DNA of 64,000 bases, from NCBI RefSeq assembly GCF_014648895.1, contig NZ_BMRZ01000007.1, positions 248,001 to 312,000 on the forward strand. The letters are read 5' to 3'. Below, piece after piece: positions 9,152 to 18,189 of this stretch. Within the stretch, counting starts at the first letter, position 1; each line of letters begins with the position of its first letter. The notes under the pieces are model-generated. The model worked only from the letters and a program-made list of their open reading frames with translations. It made no database searches and was not told the DNA's origin. A program made the translations under genes and the position numbers. This DNA comes from Streptomyces tanashiensis. Lineage in GTDB: Bacteria; Actinomycetota; Actinomycetes; Streptomycetales; Streptomycetaceae.

Positions 9152-9324
9152 GACAGTGCAGCCCGGCCCGGCCCATCATGATCAGCACGCATCGTGCCGT
9201 TCCGGGGCTCCGCCCGCGACCGACGGGAAGGCGCACATGGCGGCCCCCGCGGGACCGTACGGCGGTGTCACCGCCGCCACACCCACCCCGAGGGTGAGCC
9301 GTCCGGAGGAGGGGGAGAACACCG

Positions 9325-12204
9325 ATGACCGACGTGGTCGGGGCAGGCGCCGTCGATCGCGGGCCGGCCGGCCTCAGCGGCCGGGACCACGAACGGGAAG
9401 TCCTGGACGGGCTCCTGGCGGGAGCCTGGGAGAGCCGGGGCGGGGCCGTCGTGCTCCTCGGCGAAGCGGGGTCGGGCAAGACCGCACTGCTCGACAGCTG
9501 CGCCAGGGCGGCCTCGGGCCGTGCCCGGCTGCTGCGGTGCACGGGCGTCCAGTCGGAGGCGGAGCTGCCGTACGCCGGTCTGCAGGTGCTCCTCCGGGGC
9601 ACCCTGAACGGCGTCCGGAGCCTGCCGGAGCGTCAGCTGCTGGCGCTGCGCGGGGCGATCGCGCCGGACGAGGCGCCCGCGGGGGACCGCTTCCTGGTCG
9701 GGGTCGCGACGCTGGGCCTGCTCGACGAGCTGGCCGAGGAGCGTCCGGCCGTGGTCCTGGTCGACGACGCGCACTGGCTGGACCTGGAGACCATGGACGC
9801 GCTGCTGTTCGCGGCCCGCCGGCTCGGCATGGGGCGGGTCGCCGTGGTCTTCGCCGCGCACGAGGACGCGGCGGCCTTCGACGGCGCGCCGGGCCTGCCC
9901 GTGCTGCACCTCGGACCGCTGACCGACGGGGAGGGGGCGGCGCTGCTGGCCGGCCGGGCGCCCGATCTGCATCCCGCCGTGAGCAGCCGGATCCTCGGGC
10001 TCGCCCAGGGCAACCCGCTCGCCCTGGTGGAGCTGGTGGCGGCCCTGACGCCGGCCCAGCGGGACGGGAGCGAGCCGCTGGACGCCCGCGAGATCGCCGT
10101 GCTGCCGGCCTCGTGGCGGGTACGGCGGATCTTCGACGAGCGGATCCGGGCGCTGCCCGCGCCGACCCGCCTGTTGCTGACGGCCGCCGCGGCGGACGAC
10201 ACCGGTGACGTGGCGCTGCTGGTGGCGGCGGGGGAACGGCTGGGCGTGGCCGCACGGGACCTCGGGCCGGCCGAGGCGGCGGACCTCGTGAGGGTGTCCG
10301 GGCGCCGGCTGGGCTTCCGGCATCCGCTGGCGAGGGCCGCCGCGTACCAGGGGGCGGTACTGGTCGAGCGGACCGCCGCGCACCGGGCGCTCGCCGAAGC
10401 GGCTTCGGCCGCCGGGGACATGGGCCGCCGCGCCTGGCACCTGGCCGCGGCGACCGTCGGCTACGACGAGGAGGTCGCCGCCGAACTGGAGCGCAGCGCC
10501 GAGCTGTTCCGCTCGCGGGGCGGGCGGGCGGCGGTCGCCGCCGCCTACCGGAGGTCCGCACGGCTGACCGAGGACCAGGCGGCCCGGTCGCTGCGGCTGG
10601 CCGCGGCGTCGGCCGCCGCGGCCGAGGCGGGGCAGGCGGAGCTCGCGGGGACGCTCGCCGACGAGGCGGGGCCGGTGAGCAGTCCGGCGGCGTTCGCCCG
10701 GCTCGCCAGCGTCCGGGCGGCGCTCGAACACGAGCAGGGCCGCGCGGAGTCGGCACGCCTGCTGCTCGTCGAGGCGACGTCCCGGGTGACGGCGGACCGC
10801 CCCGCCATGGGGGCCTGGCTGCTGTTCGAGTCCGCCGCGATGGCCTGGGCCGCGCCGGACCCGGTCGCGGCCGCCCGGGACACACGGGCGCGGGCGGCAC
10901 CTCTGGACTTCGGCGGGCATCCCGTGCACCGGGGCGCCTCCGGGGTGCTCGACATGCTGGCGGGTGATCCGGTGGGCGGGGTGGCGGCGATCAGGGAGTT
11001 CGCCGGGTACGTCGTGCGGACCCGGCACGAGCGCAGCCTGACCGATCAGGTACGGCTCCACGGCTGGGACATGCTGCTCGGCGAGTTCCGCGCGGTGCAC
11101 GACGAGGCCGTGGTCCTGGAACGGGAGTGCCGGGCGGAGGGGGCCGTCGGCGTGCTGCCGCGGGTGCTGCTGCGGCTGGCGCGCCTGCGACTGTTCCTGG
11201 GCCGGCATCGGGACGCGTACACGACGGCCGTCGAAGGTCTGGAGATCGCCTGCGACACCGGCCAGCACCATCTCGCCGCCATGCTCAGCGGGGTCCTGGC
11301 GGTGCTGGCCGCGCTCGACGGGGAGGAGCCGGACGGCACGCACGGACCGGGAGGGGGCGAAGGGCCGCGAAGGACCGCCGTACCGGGAGGGGACGACGGG
11401 CCGGACGGCGGGGATCGGCAGGCCGGCGGGCCGAGTTCCGCCGGGCGGGCGGGGCGGGACCTGTGCCCCCATGCCGCGCCGGTCCCGATCTGGCTGACCA
11501 GGGCACAGGCCCTGCTCGACCTCGGACTCGGCCGGTACGACCGGGCGCTGCACCGCTTCACGGTCCTCACCGGCGGCCCGTACCGGCACCTCATGGTCTC
11601 CGTGCACAGCCTGCCCGACCAGGTGGAGGCCGCAGTCCGGACCGACCGGGCCGCCGGCGCCGGGCCGGCCGCCGAGCGCTTCGCGCGCTGGGCCGAGGCC
11701 ACCGGGACCGTGTGGGCGGCGGCCGTGGAGCTGCGCTGCCGCGCCCTGCTCGCCGCCGACGACGCGGGAGCCGAGGAGCTCTACGAGCGGGCGCTCGCGG
11801 CCCACGAGGGGGACGGCCGCCCGTTCGAGGAGGCGCGCACCCGGCTGCTGTACGGGGAGTGGCTGCGCCGGGCGAAGCGCCGGGCCGCCGCCCGCGAGGC
11901 GCTGACCGCGGCGCTGGAGTCGTTCGAACGGATGCCGGCCGCCGCCTGGGCGAACCGCGCCCGCACCGAGCTGCGCGCCCTCGGTGCCGCGCCGGCCGCG
12001 CCGCCGCCGGGCGCGGATCCCGTCGGCCGGCTGACCGCGCAGGAGCTGCGGGTGGTCCGGCTCGCGGCGACGGGGCTGAGCAACCGGGACATCGGCGCGC
12101 GCCTGTTCCTGAGCCCGCGCACGGTCGGCTACCACCTCTCCAACGCCTACCCGAAGCTCGGCGTGACGTCGCGGGCCGCGCTGGGAACGCTCGACCTGGG
12201 CTGA
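9325..12204 (+). CDS. Large ATP-binding LuxR-family (LAL) regulator
   Basis: A 959-residue regulator of the LAL/MalT-like class. An AAA-type NTPase lies at the N-terminus with Walker A GEAGSGKTALL (about 50-60) and Walker B VVLVDDAHWLD (about 148-158). A long TPR-like helical sensor follows, and a LuxR HTH closes the protein (LTAQELRVVRLAATGLSNRD, then SPRTVGYHLSNAYPKLGV). Such proteins activate catabolic or antibiotic operons after ATP and ligand binding. GGGGGAG precedes ATG 9325. Residues about 670-715 are a low-complexity Gly/Asp/Arg insert. No biosynthetic cluster adjoins it; the nearest downstream genes are an epimerase and an MBL hydrolase. Confidence 0.93.
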   Translation: MTDVVGAGAVDRGPAGLSGRDHEREVLDGLLAGAWESRGGAVVLLGEAGSGKTALLDSCARAASGRARLLRCTGVQSEAELPYAGLQVLLRGTLNGVRSLPERQLLALRGAIAPDEAPAGDRFLVGVATLGLLDELAEERPAVVLVDDAHWLDLETMDALLFAARRLGMGRVAVVFAAHEDAAAFDGAPGLPVLHLGPLTDGEGAALLAGRAPDLHPAVSSRILGLAQGNPLALVELVAALTPAQRDGSEPLDAREIAVLPASWRVRRIFDERIRALPAPTRLLLTAAAADDTGDVALLVAAGERLGVAARDLGPAEAADLVRVSGRRLGFRHPLARAAAYQGAVLVERTAAHRALAEAASAAGDMGRRAWHLAAATVGYDEEVAAELERSAELFRSRGGRAAVAAAYRRSARLTEDQAARSLRLAAASAAAAEAGQAELAGTLADEAGPVSSPAAFARLASVRAALEHEQGRAESARLLLVEATSRVTADRPAMGAWLLFESAAMAWAAPDPVAAARDTRARAAPLDFGGHPVHRGASGVLDMLAGDPVGGVAAIREFAGYVVRTRHERSLTDQVRLHGWDMLLGEFRAVHDEAVVLERECRAEGAVGVLPRVLLRLARLRLFLGRHRDAYTTAVEGLEIACDTGQHHLAAMLSGVLAVLAALDGEEPDGTHGPGGGEGPRRTAVPGGDDGPDGGDRQAGGPSSAGRAGRDLCPHAAPVPIWLTRAQALLDLGLGRYDRALHRFTVLTGGPYRHLMVSVHSLPDQVEAAVRTDRAAGAGPAAERFARWAEATGTVWAAAVELRCRALLAADDAGAEELYERALAAHEGDGRPFEEARTRLLYGEWLRRAKRRAAAREALTAALESFERMPAAAWANRARTELRALGAAPAAPPPGADPVGRLTAQELRVVRLAATGLSNRDIGARLFLSPRTVGYHLSNAYPKLGVTSRAALGTLDLG

Positions 12205-12363
12205 CGTCCGCCGGTGGCCGGGCAGCACCCACGTCGACCGGGTCGGCCTCCGGTCCTGCCGCGTACGAACGCCGGTACACACCCCGGTCGTTCGACGGAT
12301 CCGCGGGGCCCGGCGCCGTTCCTACTGTTCTCCCGTTCGAGAAACGTCCGCATGGGAGGGTTC

Positions 12364-13236
12364 ATGAAGGTTCTGGTGCTCGGTGCCACGGGTTACATCG
12401 GCTCCGCGGTGGTGTCGCGACTGACGCGGGAGGGCCACGACGTGGTGCCCCTGGTCAAGAACGCCGCCGCGCTGCATCCGGACGCGCCGGTGCGGGTCGG
12501 CGACCTGGCCGACCCGGCCTCGTTGCGCGCGGCGGTGACGGACGACGTGGACGCAGTGGTCAACCTGGCCACGCCGACCGGCGACGAGGCGGTGGACACC
12601 GCCGCCCTGGAGGCCCTGCTCGCGCCGCTGCGCGGCACGGGCCGGGCGTTCGTCTACACCAGCGGCGTGTGGGTGCTCGGCGCCACCGGGGACGTCCCGC
12701 TGACCGAGGACGCCGGCACCGACCCCATCGCGATCGTCGGCTACCGGCCGCGGATCGAGCAGCGCGTGCTGGCCACCGCCGGGGACGACGTGCGGGCCGT
12801 GGTGATACGCCCGGGCATCGTGTACGGCCGGGACGGCGGCATCCCCGCCCTGATGACCGGCTGGGCCCGGGAGCACGGCACGGGCCGCTACGTGGGCCCG
12901 GTCGCGACCCGCTGGCCGATGGTGCACGTCGACGACCTCGCCGAGCTGTACGCCCTCGCGCTCTCCAAGGCCGCCCCGGGCGACCTCCTGCACGGCGTGG
13001 CGTGGGAGTCCGTCCCGGCCGCCGCGATCGCGGCGGCCGCCGACATCGCCGCGGGCGGCACCGGCCGGGCCGAGCCCTGGCCGCTCGCCGAAGCCGCCGA
13101 GGTGCTCGGGGTCCCGTTCGCCGAGGCGCTCGCCCTCGACCAGGTCGTGTCGGGACGGCGCGCCGTCGACGAGCTGGGCTGGCGGCCGAGCCGCCCGTAC
13201 GTCCTCACCGAGATCGCCGGAGGCACCCGTGGCTGA
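12364..13236 (+). CDS. NAD(P)-dependent epimerase/dehydratase (atypical SDR)
   Basis: A 290-residue Rossmann-fold protein. The N-terminal GATGYIGSAV loop binds NAD(P), and VIRPGIVYGRDGG is the usual extended-SDR substrate region. The canonical YxxxK is not clear (the region reads GYRPRIEQRVL), so it is an atypical SDR whose reaction cannot be assigned. ATG 12364 is preferred to the in-frame ATG 12352 because GGGAGG lies directly before it. It overlaps the next gene by 8 bp, so the pair is one operon. Confidence 0.87.
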   Translation: MKVLVLGATGYIGSAVVSRLTREGHDVVPLVKNAAALHPDAPVRVGDLADPASLRAAVTDDVDAVVNLATPTGDEAVDTAALEALLAPLRGTGRAFVYTSGVWVLGATGDVPLTEDAGTDPIAIVGYRPRIEQRVLATAGDDVRAVVIRPGIVYGRDGGIPALMTGWAREHGTGRYVGPVATRWPMVHVDDLAELYALALSKAAPGDLLHGVAWESVPAAAIAAAADIAAGGTGRAEPWPLAEAAEVLGVPFAEALALDQVVSGRRAVDELGWRPSRPYVLTEIAGGTRG

Positions 13237-14062
13237 CACCGCCGTCCCGGCACCCCCGATCTGCCGCGCCTGCGGCACCCAGTACGCCGACGCGCGCCCG
13301 GACTGTCCCGTCTGCCTGGACGAGCGCCAGTACCTGGGCCCCGGCGGCCAGCGGTGGACGACGCTCGACGGGCTGCGCGAGGAGGGCCACGGCGGCCGCT
13401 TCGAGGAGCAGGGGCCCGGCGTGCTCGGCATCGGCGTCACCCCGCAGTTCGCCATCGGCCAGCGGGCCCTCCTGCTGCGCACCGCCGCCGGGAACGTGCT
13501 GTGGGACTGCGTGCCGTACCTCGACGACGCGATGGTGCGGGCGGTCGAGGAGCTCGGCGGCGTCGACCACATCGCGATCAGCCACCCGCACTTCTACTCC
13601 TCGATGGTGGAGTGGGCGCACGCCTTCGACGCGCCGGTCCATGTGCACGAGGCCGACCGGAGCTGGGTGGGCCGGCCGGACCCGGCCGTGCGGTTCTGGA
13701 ACGGGCGCACGCTCCGGCTCACCGACGAGGTGACCCTCATCAACCCGGGCGTGCACTTCCCGGGCAGCGCGGTGCTGCACTGGAGCGCGGGCGACGGGGC
13801 GCTGTTCACCGGCGACGTGGTCAACGTCTGCCCGGACAACCGCTGGGTGTCCTTCATGTACAGCTACCCCAACCACATCCCGGAGCGCCCGGAGGCGGTC
13901 CGCGCGGCGGCGGACCTGCTCGCCGGCCACCGCTTCGAGCGGATCTACGGCGCCTGGTGGCACCGGGTCGTCACCTCCCGGGGCAACGAGGTCCTGGCCC
14001 GGTCCGCCGAACGCTACCTCCGCTTCGAGCAGGCGGCGACGACGGTCCCGGGGCGGGGGTAA
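13229..14062 (+). CDS. Metallo-beta-lactamase-fold hydrolase with N-terminal zinc ribbon
   Basis: A 277-residue protein that begins with a small CRACG...CPVC zinc-ribbon-like knuckle (residues 13-31) and continues with an MBL-fold domain. Fold motifs are SHPHFYSSM in place of HxHxDH, then NPGVHFPGSAVLH, LFTGDVV and YGAWWHR. The aspartate of HxHxDH is replaced, as in the subgroup with HPH[FY]. It starts at GTG 13229 inside the preceding gene, which implies translational coupling with the epimerase. The substrate is unknown; the pair may handle a small aldehyde or lactone, but that is a guess. Confidence 0.85.
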   Translation: MADTAVPAPPICRACGTQYADARPDCPVCLDERQYLGPGGQRWTTLDGLREEGHGGRFEEQGPGVLGIGVTPQFAIGQRALLLRTAAGNVLWDCVPYLDDAMVRAVEELGGVDHIAISHPHFYSSMVEWAHAFDAPVHVHEADRSWVGRPDPAVRFWNGRTLRLTDEVTLINPGVHFPGSAVLHWSAGDGALFTGDVVNVCPDNRWVSFMYSYPNHIPERPEAVRAAADLLAGHRFERIYGAWWHRVVTSRGNEVLARSAERYLRFEQAATTVPGRG

Positions 14063-14118
14063 GGGGCGGCAGCCCGGCCGGATCCCGCGCGTCGCCGCCG
14101 GATCCGGTACGGGCGGCA

Positions 14119-14175
14119 TGGGCCAATGGCTCCGTCCGGTCACTCCCGCCGCCACGGCGGTGGGCCATTGGCCCA
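14119..14175. promoter_or_regulatory. Two related palindromes upstream of the FUSC gene
   Basis: TGGGCCATTGGCCCA (14161-14175) is a perfect 15-bp palindrome. TGGGCCAATGGCTCC (14119-14133) matches it at 12 of 15 positions, 42 bp (four helical turns) away. Outer arms GGGCCAATGGC/GCCATTGGCCC could also pair as a long hairpin. This is within the 303-bp gap 14063-14365, which otherwise has only a possible TTGAGC/TATCCT promoter at about 14192-14222. Confidence 0.5.
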
Positions 14176-14365
14176 CCGTTTCGCCCGTCGGTTGAGCCGC
14201 TGTACCCCCCTCTGTCTATCCTTGTAGCCATCACACACCTTCGGCGCCGCGCAGCGCCGTCCGGCGACGAGGCCGGACCGGCCCGCGGTGCCTTCGTCGT
14301 GTCCGAGCCCCCACCACCCCAGGGGAGCCTCGTGCGCGGTGAGGAACAGATCAAGGGGGGCGGGA

Positions 14366-15886
14366 TTGGCCGCCGTACACACGTATTTCATGGCCCCGGA
14401 TCCGGGGCTCGTCCGGCTCAGGATCTCGCTCCGTGCCGTCCTCGGCGTCGCGCTCGCGGTCGCCCTGGCCGAGCTGCTCGGTCTGTCCCTCGTCGCGTCC
14501 ATCACCGCAGGCCTCGCCGCACTGCTCGCCCTGTTCACGGTCGGCGACCCCACGGTGCGCCGTCAGGCCGTCACCACCGCCCTGCTGCCGACGGTCGGCT
14601 TCCCCGTGCTCGCCCTCGCGGCGCTCCTGCACGGCGCGCCGCTCGTGCGCGACGCGGCCTGGCTGCTCGTGATCTTCGCGGGCGTGTACGCGCGCCGCTG
14701 GGGGCCGCGCGGCCACGCGCTCGGCATCTTCGCCTTCATGCAGTTCTTCGTGACCCAGTTCCTGCACGCCCTCCCCGCCCAGCTCCCCGAGCTGTACGCG
14801 GCCACCGGCATCGCCCTGGGCGCGGCCGCCACCGTGCGCTTCGTGCTGTGGCCCATCGAGCGCCGGGTCCCGCCGCCGGCCGTGCCCGCCGCCCTCGCCG
14901 GGACGGGACTCGCCCGGGCCACCACCCGCCAGGCCGTCCAGGTCGCCGTCGCCTCGGGGGCGGCCCTCGTCATCGGACAGTTCCTCTCGGAGGAGCGCTG
15001 GTACTGGGCCGTCGGCACCGTCTGGTGGATCTTCGTCAACACGTCCTCACGGGGCGAGACGCTCGTACGGGGCTTCCGCCGGGTCCTCGGCACGGTCACC
15101 GGCATCGCCGGCGGGTTCCTCGTCGCCGTCCCGTTGGGCGGCGGCGCGCCCGCCCTCACCGCGGTGCTGGTCGCCGTGTGCGTGTTCGGGATCTTCTACA
15201 CCGCCGCCGTGTCGTACAGCTGGATGATCCTCGCGGTCACCGTGATGGCCAGCCTGCTCTACGGGCTGCTCGGGGTGCTGGACGGCGCGCTGCTCCTCCT
15301 GCGCGTGGCCGAGACCGGCGTCGGGGCCGTGTGCGCCGGTCTCGCCGTGACGCTGGTCCTTCCCGTCCGGACGCACACCACGAACGACGCGTGGATCCAG
15401 CGCGCGCTCCTCTGCGTCCGGTCCGCGACGTCGGCGTCCGTCCGGCGTCTCGCCGGCGAGCAGGCCGCCGACCCGACGCCGCACGCCGCCGAGCTGGAGG
15501 CGCTGCTCGGGCGCGTACGGCTCTCGCTGGCTCCGCTCGTGCATCCGCTGAACCCCTTCCGGGGGAGGAAGCAGCGGGCCCGCCGAGTCCTCGGGCTCCT
15601 CGACGAGGCGGCCGGAGAGGTGCGGGGACTCGTCTCCGTGGCCGCCGACCCGGACGCCGGTCACGACGCCCGCCTGGCCGCCGCCTGCTGGCGGGTCGAG
15701 GCGGCCGTGGAAGCCCTCACCTCGCGCGACGGGGCCGCGGTGGAGCCGGACGCTCATCACCGGAGCGAGAGCGACGTCCACGCGGGCGCGCCCGCTCTCG
15801 CCCACGCCAGGGGGCTCGCTCGCGTGCTCACCGAGCTGGACGCTCCGCTGCGCACTCCGCCGGGTGCGTGGGTGGTGCGTTCCTGA
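14366..15886 (+). CDS. FUSC-family integral membrane protein
   Basis: A 506-residue membrane protein with two blocks of about five to six transmembrane helices (about residues 12-165 and 190-345) and a cytoplasmic C-terminal helical domain. This is the architecture of the fusaric-acid-resistance/aromatic-acid-exporter (FUSC) superfamily. Helices such as AVLGVALAVALAELLGLSLV and LTAVLVAVCVFGIF are clear. I start at TTG 14366, which has AAGGGGGG at ideal spacing; ATG 14390 is an alternative. Substrate unknown. It is probably controlled through the palindromes at 14119-14175. Its stop codon runs straight into a 12-bp tandem repeat. Confidence 0.85.
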   Translation: MAAVHTYFMAPDPGLVRLRISLRAVLGVALAVALAELLGLSLVASITAGLAALLALFTVGDPTVRRQAVTTALLPTVGFPVLALAALLHGAPLVRDAAWLLVIFAGVYARRWGPRGHALGIFAFMQFFVTQFLHALPAQLPELYAATGIALGAAATVRFVLWPIERRVPPPAVPAALAGTGLARATTRQAVQVAVASGAALVIGQFLSEERWYWAVGTVWWIFVNTSSRGETLVRGFRRVLGTVTGIAGGFLVAVPLGGGAPALTAVLVAVCVFGIFYTAAVSYSWMILAVTVMASLLYGLLGVLDGALLLLRVAETGVGAVCAGLAVTLVLPVRTHTTNDAWIQRALLCVRSATSASVRRLAGEQAADPTPHAAELEALLGRVRLSLAPLVHPLNPFRGRKQRARRVLGLLDEAAGEVRGLVSVAADPDAGHDARLAAACWRVEAAVEALTSRDGAAVEPDAHHRSESDVHAGAPALAHARGLARVLTELDAPLRTPPGAWVVRS

Positions 15887-15897
15887 GGTCTCTTCCT

Positions 15898-16005
15898 GAG
15901 GGCCGCCCCGAGGCCCGTCCCGAGGTCCGTGCCGAGGTCCGTGCCGAGGTCCGCCCCGAGGCCCGTCCCGGGGCGAGCCCTGAGGCCTGCCCCGAGGTCC
16001 GTCCC
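15898..16005 (+). repeat. 12-bp tandem repeat (minisatellite), nine units
   Basis: Nine contiguous 12-bp units of consensus GAGGYCCGTSCC lie directly after the FUSC stop codon, with one 13-bp partial copy across the stop itself (15885-15897). Units 15922-15933 and 15934-15945 are identical. Copy number is likely to vary between strains. Confidence 0.85.
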
Positions 16006-16112
16006 CCTGAGGTCCGGAACCCCTCCGCTCTGGTCTAGACCGCCTGCTACCGTCGGCCCGACGAGACGACGGCCGGTCGACCGCGACCGGCCGCGGGGAC
16101 TGGGGAGGCGCC

Positions 16113-17168
16113 GTGGGCGGCACAGGGACGGATCAGGGCCGGAACGGGGTACGGGCGTACATCGGCTCCTTCACCTCGGCGGGGGGCCGCGGCGTCCTCG
16201 CCGCCGACGTGGACGAGGAGACGGGCGCGCTGACCGTCACCGGGGTCAGTGACGCCGTCGCCGACCCGTCCTTCCTCGCCCTCGAAGGAGCCGTGCTCCA
16301 CGCCGTGTCCGAGACCCGGGCGGGCGCCGTCGCCGCCTTCGACGTCACCGGACCCGCACCCCGGCCGCTCGGCGCCCCCGTCCCCGTCGACGGCGCGGGC
16401 CCCACCCATCTCGCGCTCGCCGCCGGACACCTCCTCACCGCCAACTACACCTCCGGCAGCGTCACCGCCCTGCCCCTGGCCGGGGACGGCACCGCCCGCC
16501 CCGCCTCGGCGGTCCTGCGGCACGAGGGCAGCGGCCCCGTCGCCGACCGCCAGGGCGGCCCGCACGCCCACCAGGTCCTCCCCGATCCCAGCGGTGACTG
16601 GGTCGTCAGCGTGGACCTCGGCACCGACTCCGTACGGATCTGCGCCCTCGACCCCGCGACGGGGGAGCTCCGCCTCCACGGCGAGACCGCGCTGCGCCCC
16701 GGCACCGGACCGCGCCACCTCGCCTTCCACCCGGCCGGCACGCACGCCTACGTCCTGAACGAGCTGGAGCCCACCCTCACCGTCTGCCGCTGGGACGCCG
16801 CCCGGGGCGCGCTCGAACCGCTCGGCGAGACCCCGGTCGTCCCCGAGGGCACGACCGGCCCCAGCTACCCCTCCGAGGTGGTCGTCGCCTCCGACGGCCG
16901 CTTCCTCTGGGCCGCCGTGCGCGGCGACGACACCCTCGCCGTCCTCGCCCTCGGGGCGGACGGCGCCGAGGCCCGTCTCGTCGCCACCGTGCCCTGCGGC
17001 GGCACCTGGCCCCGCGACCTGACCCTGGACCCCTCCGGGCGGCGTCTGTACGCGGCGAACGAGCGCTCCGGCGACGTCACCTGGTTCACCCTCGACCCGG
17101 ACACGGGCATCCCGTCCCGCGCGGGCGCGATCGAGGCGCCCGCCGCCTCCTGCGTCGTCCTCGGCTGA
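16113..17168 (+). CDS. Lactonase-family seven-bladed beta-propeller protein (6-phosphogluconolactonase-like)
   Basis: A 351-residue propeller of the YbhE/Pgl lactonase family, whose characterised members hydrolyse 6-phosphogluconolactone or muconate lactones. Blade repeats with the GTGPRHLAFHPAGTHAYVLN and TWPRDLTLDPSGRRLYAANE signatures are plain, and the protein ends SRAGAIEAPAASCVVLG as is usual. GTG 16113 has GGGGAGG at good spacing. There is no signal peptide, so it is cytoplasmic. No pentose-phosphate genes adjoin it, so the physiological lactone is open. Confidence 0.9.
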   Translation: MGGTGTDQGRNGVRAYIGSFTSAGGRGVLAADVDEETGALTVTGVSDAVADPSFLALEGAVLHAVSETRAGAVAAFDVTGPAPRPLGAPVPVDGAGPTHLALAAGHLLTANYTSGSVTALPLAGDGTARPASAVLRHEGSGPVADRQGGPHAHQVLPDPSGDWVVSVDLGTDSVRICALDPATGELRLHGETALRPGTGPRHLAFHPAGTHAYVLNELEPTLTVCRWDAARGALEPLGETPVVPEGTTGPSYPSEVVVASDGRFLWAAVRGDDTLAVLALGADGAEARLVATVPCGGTWPRDLTLDPSGRRLYAANERSGDVTWFTLDPDTGIPSRAGAIEAPAASCVVLG

Positions 17169-17193
17169 GCCGGCCGGTTCCGCCGGACACGAC

Positions 17194-17231
17194 GAAGGGC
17201 CCGCACCGGATGAATCCGGAGCGGGCCCTTC
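17194..17231. terminator. Strong bidirectional hairpin between convergent genes
   Basis: GAAGGGCCCGC pairs perfectly with GCGGGCCCTTC over 11 bp, with an inner CCGGAT/ATCCGG symmetry in the loop. It lies between the converging lactonase and CbiX-like genes and can terminate both. Confidence 0.85.
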
Positions 17232-17265
17232 CGTACGACCGGGGGTCGCCGGCCGTCGCGCGGCC

Positions 17266-18189
17266 TCAGAGCGAGGGCGCGCCCTGCGGCTGCTGCGGCG
17301 GGATGCCCAGCGCGGCCGTGTACTGCGAGAGCACCAGCTTGCCGATGGCCGGGTAGGCACCCAGCGGCTCGGCGGCGGCGCAGCCCGCCTCCTTCGACGC
17401 CTCGTCGAGGAGGCCGTCGGCCAGCTCGGGGCCGATCAGGTACGGGGCGAGGGCCAGCTGCTCCGCGCCGGCGGCGCGCAGCTGCTCGGCCACGGAGGCG
17501 ATGGAACCCTCCTGGTCGAGCGCGGCGGCCATCACCGGGACGGCCAGGCGGGCGGCGAGCAGCATGCCGGTGATGCCGGCGGCCTGCACGGCCTCCTCGC
17601 CACCGACGGTGGCCAGGATGATGCCGTCGGCGGCCGTCGCGACCGTGAAGAGGCGGGCGCGGTCGGCGCGGGCCAGACCGGCCTCGGAGAGACGCACGTG
17701 CAGCGCCTCGGCGAGCAGCGGGTGCGGGCCGAGGACGTCGGTCAGCTCGGCGGTGTTGCCGCCGTCCATCAGGGCCTGGCGCACCTGGCGCATCTGGGCG
17801 CTGTCCGGGCCCGCGAGCAGCGGGACGACGACCGCGGCGGGGCCCGTCGGGGCGGTGGCCTCGCGGCCGGCGGCCAGGGCCAGCTCGTACCGCTCGGTGC
17901 GCAGCGTGGCGGTCGCCGTGAGGACGGTCGCGAGCGAGGGGTACTCGGTGTCGTCGCCCTCGAGGAAGCCGATCGCGGCCTCCAGGCCGGGCAGCTCGGA
18001 GCGGGCGATGCTCACGACCTCTTCGGCCAGCGAGCGTATGGCGGCGGACGGCGCGCCGGGCACGGCGAGAACCAGCGCGGGAGCGCCCTCGGGCGCCGCC
18101 GCGGGTTCGGGGCGACGGTGCCGCCCGGACTGGCGGGGTCGAGGCATTCGTACAGGCAGGCCGGAAGCAGGCCCAGTGGGGGAGCTCAT
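17266..18189 (-). CDS. CbiX/sirohydrochlorin-chelatase-fold protein lacking catalytic histidines
   Basis: A 307-residue protein with two chelatase half-domains in the CbiX order. Signatures are GPHPLLAEALHVRLSEAG (about 150-168), LALAPYLIGPELADGLLDEA and PLGAYPAIGKLVL near the C-terminus. The usual N-terminal GHGSR with the metal-handling His reads AVPGAPSAA here, and the second AAGSS-type loop reads ATAADG, so iron or cobalt insertion is doubtful. The N-terminal 30 residues are a basic, proline-rich tail. ATG 18189 fits better than GTG 18243, though neither has a good Shine-Dalgarno. Confidence 0.72.
   Translation of the reverse strand: MSSPTGPASGLPVRMPRPRQSGRHRRPEPAAAPEGAPALVLAVPGAPSAAIRSLAEEVVSIARSELPGLEAAIGFLEGDDTEYPSLATVLTATATLRTERYELALAAGREATAPTGPAAVVVPLLAGPDSAQMRQVRQALMDGGNTAELTDVLGPHPLLAEALHVRLSEAGLARADRARLFTVATAADGIILATVGGEEAVQAAGITGMLLAARLAVPVMAAALDQEGSIASVAEQLRAAGAEQLALAPYLIGPELADGLLDEASKEAGCAAAEPLGAYPAIGKLVLSQYTAALGIPPQQPQGAPSL

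Noticed and set aside
9268..12282. A 1004-codon open frame on the minus strand
   Set aside because: It is antisense to the LuxR-type regulator, which has clear Walker and HTH motifs. The antisense product is Arg/Pro/Gly/Gln-rich without domains.
13354..16038. A long plus-strand open frame ending in Pro-Glu-Val-Arg repeats
   Set aside because: Apart from the tail it is an out-of-frame reading of the MBL and FUSC genes. The tail is the 12-bp minisatellite.
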